Assembly: GCA_963978545.1 (NCBI GenBank)
Contig: OZ021729.1
Span: 87,524,670 to 87,588,669, forward strand
DNA: 64,000 nucleotides
DNA from: Linyphia triangularis
Lineage: Eukaryota > Arthropoda > Arachnida > Araneae > Linyphiidae
Direction of reading: 5' to 3'
The position numbers and the translations under genes were made by a program. The notes beneath the pieces were generated by a model that did not search any database, was not told the origin of the DNA, and worked only from the letters and a program-made list of their open reading frames with translations. Shown here one piece after another: positions 57,330 through 64,000 of this stretch (its first letter is position 1; the number at the start of each line of letters is the position of its first letter).

Positions 57330-57740
57330 TCATAAAACAAAGTGTTTAATATAAATCCTTTTTATGCATTGTCAGTTTTAATATTCGTTAACACAGCGCC
57401 GATTCTGTAAACAGCGTGTGTTTGGTGTTTGCATCTAATTTTAATATAAAACACATTTCTATCAGCAAAACGTACGGCAAACCACGTTTCATTGCAATTG
57501 CAAATTATTTTAGTGATTTTGAGCTTAGATCGACTTTTCATAGTGTTTCACCACTAGAAAGAAATCCTTTGATTCCGTGGCACTGACTAACTTTTTTTTG
57601 TTCTCTTCGTAAAAAACTTCGTAGGTGCTTGTCATCGACAGCGACACTAATTGACAAATTTCGGCACGATTGGATGACGGCAATCAGCCCTCCGATGATT
57701 TTGCTCGCCACGGACAAAATAAAAGTTGATATAAAGGATT
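57330..57740 (+). repeat. Repeat C, copy 4
   Basis: From 'aaatcctttttatgcattg' through 'ggcaaaccacgtttca' to 'cgccacggaca..taaaag', with a diverged middle. A further C fragment follows at 57840-57916, where SINE-1 copy 13 interrupts it. Confidence 0.6.
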
Positions 57741-57916
57741 AAAAAACATCAAAAAGGAAAGGTTTCTTTTTAAAAAAAATCATAAGTCGTCAATAAGGGA
57801 AGATTTCAGCTAGTAAATATCGTAAAATTTCACATGCTTGAATCTGGGTCTATCTGTCAAGCTTCAGGTTGATTGGATGACGGCAAGTGTGGATTTATTC
57901 GGTCGCTTCAGATTTG

Positions 57917-58080
57917 GTTGATTGGTTGTATTCAGATTATCTGGCGCCGTCAGCAACACGAGGGGTATAATGCGCCGAAACATTCGTCATTAGAAAAGCC
58001 AACAAACATTTACCCATGCCTAACACGGAACCTCGCGGTCTAGAAGCTAGCACGCTAACCACTATACCGTTTGGTCGGCC
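57917..58080 (-). mobile_element. SINE-1 copy 13
   Basis: A small deletion around the B box removes 'ctcggaacccgcaa'. The 12-bp duplication GCTTCAGATTTG/GCCTCAGATTTG is at 57905-57916 and 58081-58092. Confidence 0.85.
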
Positions 58081-58179
58081 GCCTCAGATTTGACCGCTAC
58101 AAACACACAAACAAACGTACAAAATCTGTCCAATCAAAGTGGTTTTTAAGAAATAATAATATAACTCATAAAAAGAAAG

Positions 58180-58870
58180 TTTTTAATATAAATCCTTTAT
58201 ATGCATTGCCAATTTTTAGATTTATTAACAAGTTGAGTGCCATATGAGTTGATTTCAACTCACACCACTGGTTCAATCTCTTCTCCGCCGTCCAAACGGT
58301 AGAGTGGTTAGCGTGCTAGCTTCTAGACCGCGAGTCCCGTGTTAGGCATGGGTGTTTGTAAATGTATGTTGGCTTGTCTAATGACGAATGTTTCGGCGCA
58401 TCATAAGCCCTCGTGTTGCTGACGACGTCAGATAATCTGAATACAACCAACTATTCCACAAAAAATGATTCGCGATCTATCTCAGACCGCATACAGCAGT
58501 TTGAGATTAATTCAAATTGGCACTTTAAACCAGAATCGTGCAAAATTCCGTGGCGATCAACGTGTTAACACAACGCCGCTTCGGTAAACAGCGTGTGGTT
58601 AGCGTTTGCGTCTAATTATAAAAAATAAAAACATCTTTATCAGCAAATTAGGCGTCAAGCTACATTTCAAAATTTATTTCTAAAAAATGAATGCGAATTT
58701 ATGTATTCACGTCCAAATACCTTTTATTTATTCTGAATAAAAACAACAGGAAAGAGTTTCAATAATGATAGGTTTCACTGACAGCGGTACTACGCAAGGC
58801 AAATTTGAATTGAACACTCCAAAATGAATTTTACAAACACACACAAAATCGAAGATAGCATAAAGGATTT
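58180..58870 (+). repeat. Repeat C, copy 5, with a SINE inside
   Basis: C blocks flank SINE-1 copy 14: 'aaatcctttatatgcattgc' before it, and 'aacacaacgccgcttcggta', 'gcacacacaaaatcgaaga'-type blocks after. Confidence 0.6.
58287..58450 (+). mobile_element. SINE-1 copy 14
   Basis: The head is damaged: a deletion joins 'agaccgcgag' directly to 'tcccgtgtta', which removes most of the B box. No convincing target duplication. Probably an older copy. Confidence 0.8.
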
Positions 58871-58899
58871 AAAAACAAATAAAAAAATAAAGCCAAAAA

Positions 58900-59750
58900 T
58901 ACTTAAAAATAGTCATAAATAGTTAAATGTAGTCACCCGCTCTATTTATATTAAGAGTTGAGCCAATCATTTCGCTTAGTTAATTTGGGTCGCAAACATT
59001 TGAATGGTTTGAAACAAACCCAGCGGAAATCTATATTTGATTGGAATTTCATCGTTTTTAAATATATTCTCAATTTCATACATACATTATTTTTTTTATG
59101 ACTTAAATTTACTTGTCAAAATTCTTTCCAGAAATATGATGCCTCAAAACTGATCGGGATAGCACGATTCCTAAAAGTCATGACTTTTCAATTTATTGTA
59201 ATGATTGCAAATGTATGATGCACATAGTATACCGAAAATATATATTTTATGACCACTCTTCGGATGCGCCTCTTCGGTTCGAAGTTCAATTAGGGAGATT
59301 GAAACGGGATCGTATTAAAATTTCTGATAAAAATACTGATTCGGAAAATTTTGTGTTTCAAAAATAGCAAATTTCACCGTTTTGCTTGTTTCTGATGCAG
59401 TTCTAGTGAAAAAATATTAATTTCGGCAAACAAGAATATTTTTCTTTCCAATATATGAATCGAGATACAAATTGAAATATCGTTTTGTTTCGCGTAATTT
59501 GACGTTTGGATGTATCTAAAATTGCTCTTGATTGCTTTTTCTGGTAACCAAAATTTTTCTCAAACTCGGGTTTTAGGAAAATTTAATTCAAGGTTTTTTT
59601 AGATTGGTTCATGTAAAAGGCAAATTAATATTTAAAGTGTATAGATTTGTTGTGTGTGTTTCAGTAAAAGTGGTTAATTTTGGAGCAATCATACCAAATG
59701 GACAGAATCCTTAATCTGATATACTACTTCTGACAGGTGTTTCTTTTTTA
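58900..59750. other. Intronic sequence
   Basis: No exon or matched repeat. Confidence 0.35.
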
Positions 59751-59917
59751 TGAGAATCTCTTTATAAATCCTTTATATTAACTTCGATTGTGGGTGTGGC
59801 TGAGTATGTCGATGGCGGGAAAAAAGTCAAATTAAACCCCTTTTCTTCATCCAATCTGGCTGAAACTTGGCAGATAGGTTCAATGTCGACGACAATGTAT
59901 TCTATTAAAGTTTGGGG

Positions 59918-60095
59918 TTGGTTGTTTTCAGATTATCTGGCGCCGTCAGCAACACTAGGGCTATAATGCGCCGAAACATTCGTCATTAGACAAGCCAACA
60001 TACATTTACAAACACCCATGCCTAACACGGGACTCGGAACCCGCAACCTCGCGGTCTAGAAGCTAGCACGCTAACCACTATACAGTTTGGTCGGC
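59918..60095 (-). mobile_element. SINE-1 copy 15, with an unusually long target duplication
   Basis: Full length. The flanks match over 38 bp (59880-59917 and 60096-60133) with two mismatches, far longer than the 11-22 bp at the other copies. The duplicated segment belongs to repeat C. Confidence 0.92.
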
Positions 60096-60175
60096 TCAAT
60101 GTCGAGGACAATGCATTCTATTAAAGTTTGGGGCTGTAACTGTCACTAAAAGACTACTTTTACGGAATACTAATA

Positions 60176-60621
60176 CAGGGTGGTCACAAAATTCAAAAAA
60201 AAAAAAATTCCCTGAAAATTCCCTGATTTCCCTGACAGATTTCTGAAAAATTCCCTGATTTTAGGGAAAACTTTTTTTTAAATTTCCACAATTTTCTTAG
60301 TTTTTCCAGATGTCTAGACACCCTGATCAAATAGAACATGTATTCTAAAGAGGTAATAAGCAATTTTTAAAAAAAATAGTTTTGCTGGTAATGAAAAGTT
60401 TAAATTATTCCGTAAAATTTATTTTGTAATGGCTTACCACTACAAATCTCCATGTAAAGAGCGCCAAAATATGGATGAAAGTGCCATAAACAATACAGAA
60501 TTTCTCTGATTTTCAAGATATTTTAAAAAGTTCCCTGACATTTCCCTGATTTTTTCCAGAATCAGAAAGCTCCCTGACATTTCCCTGATTTCCAGGTTTT
60601 CCCGGTTCTGGGGCCACTCTG
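60176..60621. mobile_element. TA-flanked MITE, 'TTCCCTGA' type
   Basis: Ends CAGGGTGGTCAC and GGGGCCACTCTG are inverted, with TA at 60174-60175 and 60622-60623. The interior consists largely of 'ttccctgatttccctga' words in both halves. It interrupts repeat C, whose other copies give the empty site. Confidence 0.82.
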
Positions 60622-61189
60622 TAATAAACCAACTTGCCGTCATCCAATCGCGTTAAAAAAAAGCATCGAAATTTCGACCAAAATGTTTTTAATGAATAAA
60701 TAATAAAATGGTTTTAATCAGAATAAATAAATGATATTTGGTTGTTAGAGCATAAATTCCCGTTTATTTACAGTAAGTAAATTTTGAAACGTACTTTGCC
60801 CCACATTTTGCTGATAGAAATGTTTTTGATATCGGCGTTGTGTTAATTAATATAAAAATTGACAATGCATATAAAGGATTTTTTTTAAACTTTAGTTTTA
60901 TGGGTTATATTCTTCTTCCTTTAGACAACATCAAATTCTTGAATGATAGAGCAACTACAACAAGCTAAAACCTCCAAAACCAAAAAATCAGATTCAAACA
61001 CATCAAGAAGTTGAGAAAGTTTACAGTAGATGGCAGCACTGTGGATAAAAAAAAGCAATTTAACCACGTTGAGGAAAAGTAAGAAATCTTACATCAATCA
61101 GCAATAGAATACAATACATAATTCCGATGATCTTCCAAAAAAAAGTATTTCCTTTAATTAACCATAACTGCACGGGCTGCAGAAGGGAT

Positions 61190-61335
61190 CGCTAGTATGG
61201 AAATACTTATCCCAAGTAGCACAAATCCGCTGGCCAATCTTGATGTAGACCGTTGTAGGCTAGTCTTTGCTATGGTCATTCTTGACCAAAACTTGATAAA
61301 ATATAATGAAATGTTGATGCAGAGTTTTAAAATCG
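61190..61335 (-). repeat. Diverged repeat shared with 24880-25060
   Basis: Immediately downstream (in minus orientation) of the LINE RNase H remnant, which suggests that it could be its 3' tail. The 24880 copy lacks the coding part. Confidence 0.5.
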
Positions 61336-61339
61336 AAAA

Positions 61340-61735
61340 GTGTTGCTGTTTCTAATCCCCACGTCTAGTTTCGGCTAGACGAGATCCACAAGATTATTCA
61401 GTTGCAAAAAATCAAAAACAAATAAATGAAGCCGGTCATCAAGGGACAACCCCAGACACAACAGGATATGGGCAGGAGAGGCCTGCTCACATTGATGATT
61501 GGGACGAGATTTACTACCGCCTTGGAAAACAAGGCTTCTCAGATGACCACTTAAAAAGCGGAAGAGTGCCGACTCTGTGCGACTATTGCAATTCAGTGCA
61601 TGGGTTCTTTCAAGACTATTTATTAGCACTATACCAAGAGTGTGCAGGTGGGTGACAAGCCAAGTCTACTTTTCGGAAAGTTTTCTGACATAGAACAACT
61701 CGAGGTAAATCAGGGATATTCGTCATATCCCAACA
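61340..61735 (-). pseudogene. Non-LTR retrotransposon RNase H tail, copy 2
   Basis: Aligns base by base with 33520-33930: 'tacctcgag', 'tcagaaaactttcc', 'cacactcttggtat', then the frame ESALFRFLSGHLRSLVFQGG, EQASPAHILLCLGLS and NNLVDLV. Frameshifts lie upstream of the SALFRF block. It retains the Cys codon that copy 1 has changed to a stop. After the coding end both copies read 'agattagaaac.' before diverging. Confidence 0.75.
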
Positions 61736-61800
61736 TGTGATTGGATCCACTGAATGTGGACCTCACAATAATAGATCGAGATATGCTTAAGTTTGTTTAA

Positions 61801-62004
61801 CCCTTTGCACTCCAGGCCTTTTTCGCGCGGAGGAATCAGCAACTCGAGACATTTTAGGTTCGGCTGGTGTTTATGGATTTGCTTCATAGAAACTAAACAC
61901 AGTCATCGGCCTTGCATCGAATTTCCGCATCACACCTAATGGTCCTCTCGTGGTTTGGCATCCAAACGTGGGGCGCCTGAGAGGCGCCACTGGAGTGCAA
62001 AGGA
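61801..62004. mobile_element. piggyBac-like MITE (TTAA-flanked), copy 2
   Basis: TTAA at 61797-61800 and 62005-62008. The body is the reverse complement of 11412-11610 with moderate divergence ('ggcgcctgagaggcgccact' here against the 'agcggcgcctctcc' end there). Confidence 0.85.
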
Positions 62005-62008
62005 TTAA

Positions 62009-62615
62009 AATTGCGGTTCCAGTCTTATCACCTACGCTGCGCCAATTTGACAAATGTTGGATGGCGCCCACACTAACCCAGCTAAAGTCAACAGGCATAG
62101 GAGCTAAGTCAGTCCTCTACTTTTTGGGGCTCAGGTCACTTTTACTCCACCCACGAGAAATTGAGATGGTTGTGTTAGAAGACGGATGGGTGAAAAATAA
62201 GTTTTGTGATTTTTCTTATATGGATGGTTGTGAGTTTCTTTTTTGTATTGTGCATTTTGGAATGATGTTCGGTAATTGGCATGGACTGGCCATTGGCCAA
62301 TCTTCCCAGAAACACTATTTCCGACATTGCCCAAACAACGCTGTGAGACCTGAGTTTTTTCAATGCCTTCTTACGTAGGTCAAAGTTTTTCCCTCTACTA
62401 TAACTTAAACCCATTAAATGCGATTTTGAAATGGATAAAAAAGTAATTGTTTTTAACTTTTAGTTTGTTTATTTAGATCCTTTAAATTTGAATTTTTCAG
62501 ATTTTTTGGAAAATTATTTTTATGATTTTTAATTAACACTGAGGGGGACCACAATCACAACTTATTGGCAAAAAAATAAATAAAATGTCAATTAGCAAAT
62601 TTTCTTACCAATCGT
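62009..62615. other. Intronic sequence
   Basis: The long plus-strand ORF that runs to 62378 begins inside the MITE and has no recognisable domain. No exon supported. Confidence 0.4.
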
Positions 62616-62620
62616 TGTTA

Positions 62621-63268
62621 AGAGGAAGTCCTAATAAGGATCTTATACTCGCTCTGTTACAATCTTCTAGCTTAGCGCATTTAGAAACTACTTTGTATGA
62701 CATTTGGTGAGTAGGTACGAAAATTACCATTTAATAAAATGATATCAATTGTTTTCACTTAATGTCTACACAAAACAAATTACAATTATATTACAAGAAA
62801 ACAAAACCAGGTGAAGCTACTACATATGCATTGACGTAAGGTTTTCATTTATAAAATAAAATATATTACGCGCTATTTTCGACTTTTTAATTTATGTCAT
62901 TTCATTAAGTGATCATTTTCGTAAATACTCACCGAATGTCAAGGTGGTTATAGAAAGTAGTTTCCAAATGCACTGGGCTAGTAGATCGTAACATAGCGGA
63001 TATAAGGAATGATCCTTACTATACTAAACTTCAACTTAACATCACTAGACGGTAGATCGTCACAGTGCTCATAGGTATTTAATCCATTTTGGCGGCGTGA
63101 AGACATAATTCATGCCAAACCTTATTGCCTTTTGTTCTCTACAAGGTTGTAGTTTGGCGAACATTTTGCTTTCACGCCACCAAAATGGATAAACCGCCTA
63201 TGAGCACTGTGACGATCTACCGTCTAGTGATGTCAAGTTAAGTTGAAGTTTAGTATAGGACTTCCTCT
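62621..63268. mobile_element. MITE family D, copy 3, split by family E
   Basis: Ends AGAGGAAGTCCTAATAAGGA and its inverse. The right arm is interrupted at 63022 by MITE E copy 2. The intact left arm shows the uninterrupted sequence. The element ends 38 bp from the donor of the FnIII exon. Confidence 0.85.
63022..63255. mobile_element. MITE family E, copy 2
   Basis: Palindromic, with the same ends as copy 1, TA at 63020-63021 and 63256-63257. It sits in the right arm of family D copy 3. Confidence 0.92.
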
Positions 63269-63306
63269 CAATGGGTTAGTCTAACTTTCGATGGGACAAT
63301 ACTCAC

Positions 63307-63597
63307 TCTGCGTGATGGCCCTCGTGTTCTCCTTGCTGTACACACTCTCGCCGAGCATGTTCCTCGCAGACAGACTGAACGAGTACTCGTGCTCCGGTTC
63401 AAGTCCCGACACCACGAACACGGTGGTGTTGGTGGGGAAGACGTCCGTGTATTTCGGAGAGGGGTTCGATCCCAGGATCTGGTGGCGGATGCGGAACTGC
63501 TGCGGCAGGCCGCTGCTGTAGCCCGGGGTCCAGCTCAGGACGACGCTGTCCGAAGAAGTGTTCACGATCCGAATGTTGTAGGGGGGATCGGGGGGAC
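63307..63597 (-). CDS. Nephrin-like receptor, fibronectin III exon
   Basis: A 291-bp exon, phase 1-1, encoding one complete FnIII domain of 97 residues. Acceptor 'ttctcttctgcag' followed by GT; donor CAGA|GTGAGT. Domain landmarks: GPPDPPYNIRI opening, the core Trp in VVLSWTPG (about residue 22-24), GLPQQFRIRH, then VSGLEPEHEYSFSLSARNML with the conserved Tyr, and GESVY before the end. Two N-glycosylation sequons (NTS, NTT) fit an extracellular domain. Order and wording closely follow the juxtamembrane FnIII of vertebrate nephrin (WKPGFDGGLPQRF...GLQP...NALGDS, from memory), more so than other IgSF receptors. Nephrins work as cell-cell adhesion receptors at slit diaphragms and, in insects, in nephrocytes and myoblast fusion. 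Expected immunoglobulin exons lie beyond the window. A paralogue (Sns- or Hbs-type) cannot be separated here. Confidence 0.9.
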
Positions 63598-63653
63598 CTG
63601 CAGAAGAGAAGTTCACTTACTGAAATTTTCACATTGTGTTGTAGTCCGAGATT

Positions 63654-63840
63654 GCCATTCTGAATTGAGTCATTGAATGTCATTCTGAATTGAGTCATTG
63701 AATGTCATTCTGAATTGAGTCATTGAATGTCATTCTGAATTGAGTCATTGAATGTCATTCTGAATTGAGTCATTGAATGTCATTCTGAATTGAGTCATTG
63801 AATGTCATTCTGAATTGAGTCATTGAATGTCATTCTGAAC
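63654..63840. repeat. 25-bp minisatellite, 7 identical units
   Basis: Unit 'tgaattgagtcattgaatgt' + 'cattc' repeats from 63661 at 25-bp steps to 63836, all full units identical. It lies in the intron 57 bp upstream (in gene orientation) of the FnIII exon's acceptor. Homogeneity points to recent expansion, so it is probably polymorphic. Confidence 0.95.
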
Positions 63841-63895
63841 TTTTTTGCCTATTGATAATGAACGGATTGGTCTGCCGAGGCAAAAATGGCCCGCC
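63838..63895 (-). repeat. Repeat B fragment
   Basis: 'ggtctgccgaggcaaaaatgg' is the inverse of the 'ccatttttgcc..ggcaga' block of repeat B. Short and partial. Confidence 0.45.
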
Positions 63896-64000
63896 ATTAA
63901 TGCTGTCGTCAGAATAGCGCATGCGCACAAGGTAGCTGTTCTTAGGAAAATGGATGTTTTTCAGCAATCGCTCAAAATTTGGAACTATTAAGAGTTTTTT
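63880..64000 (+). repeat. Repeat A, copy 6 (runs off the window)
   Basis: 'gcgcatgcgcacaaggtagc' and 'ttttcagcaatcgct' match copy 5 ('gcgcatgcgcaaaaggtagc'). Cut by the window edge. Confidence 0.6.

Larger units (their letters stand above)
59755..60880 (-). repeat. Repeat C, copy 6, with two nested insertions
   Basis: The longest C copy once SINE-1 copy 15 (59918-60095) and the TA-flanked MITE (60176-60621) are removed. The C block 'cggaatactaa' resumes after the MITE as 'taaaccaacttgccgtcat', which matches the uninterrupted sequence of copies 1 and 2 in inverse. Confidence 0.75.
43770..63306 (-). other. Nephrin-like gene, intron (19.5 kb)
   Basis: Between the FnIII exon (donor GTGAGT at 63306) and the transmembrane exon. 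Packed with SINE-1 (six copies), SINE-2 and SINE-3, hAT, a Helitron-like element, repeat A/B/C copies, TTAA-MITEs and families D and E. An additional small exon cannot be excluded, but phases join without one. Confidence 0.75.

Noticed and set aside
2286..60095. SINE heads as functional tRNA genes
   Set aside because: A and B boxes are present, but the cloverleaf is incomplete, each is followed by a constant non-tRNA body, and the copies have target duplications.
2253..60140. Many short ORFs with NAPKHSSLDKPTYIYKHPC-like peptides, seen on both strands at every SINE-1 copy
   Set aside because: They are antisense readings of the SINE-1 body, recur only where the SINE lies, and carry no start or domain. 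Not a protein family.
61950..62378. 142-codon plus-strand ORF
   Set aside because: It begins inside the TTAA MITE at 61801-62004 and has no domain, no splice-site context and no coding-like composition.
63654..63840. CRISPR array
   Set aside because: Contiguous 25-bp identical units with no spacers, in an animal intron.

Overview
This window is animal DNA, most likely from a spider (Araneae). It is AT-rich, has no operon structure, and holds a few short GC-rich exons with canonical GT/AG splice sites separated by introns of 7-20 kb filled with decayed transposons. The spider call is an inference. It rests on two copies of a non-LTR retrotransposon RNase H tail of a kind I recall as abundant in orb-weaver genomes, and on the mix of mariner, hAT, Helitron and tRNA-SINE debris. 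I could not run a search.

One real gene can be supported. Four minus-strand exons make up the 3' half of a nephrin-type immunoglobulin-superfamily adhesion receptor (Nephrin / Sticks-and-stones / Hibris group). In coding order they are a fibronectin III exon (63597-63307), a transmembrane exon (43769-43584), a cytoplasmic exon (36764-36622) and the terminal exon with the stop codon (23984-23766). Splice phases agree throughout (1-1, 1-1, 1-0, 0-stop). The joined tail carries a YDxV tyrosine motif, formed exactly across the last exon junction, and a C-terminus ending in HLV. Both are hallmarks of vertebrate nephrin tails. The immunoglobulin exons must lie beyond position 64000.

The rest is introns (23985-63306) and 3' flank (1-23765). 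Main contents: fifteen copies of one tRNA-derived SINE (SINE-1), mostly with clear target-site duplications; a second tRNA-SINE family (SINE-2, six copies); a third with a CAT anticodon-like loop (SINE-3, two copies); one SINE with a central domain resembling MetaSINEs; hAT-like elements with 8-bp duplications; TTAA-flanked piggyBac-like MITEs; TA-flanked mariner-like elements; two candidate Helitrons; palindromic MITEs; several unclassified repeat families (called A, B, C, D, E and H here); and minisatellites.

Several insertions are nested, so their order can be read: palindromic MITE > hAT > Helitron at 13.96-15.76 kb; a mariner copy split by a TA-flanked MITE at 22.8-23.5 kb; family D split by family E at 62.6-63.3 kb; and repeat C split by a SINE and a MITE at 59.8-60.9 kb. 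I saw no rRNA, true tRNA, CRISPR array, prophage or biosynthetic cluster. The most noteworthy items are the nephrin tail architecture and the nested elements for which the sequence itself supplies the empty site.
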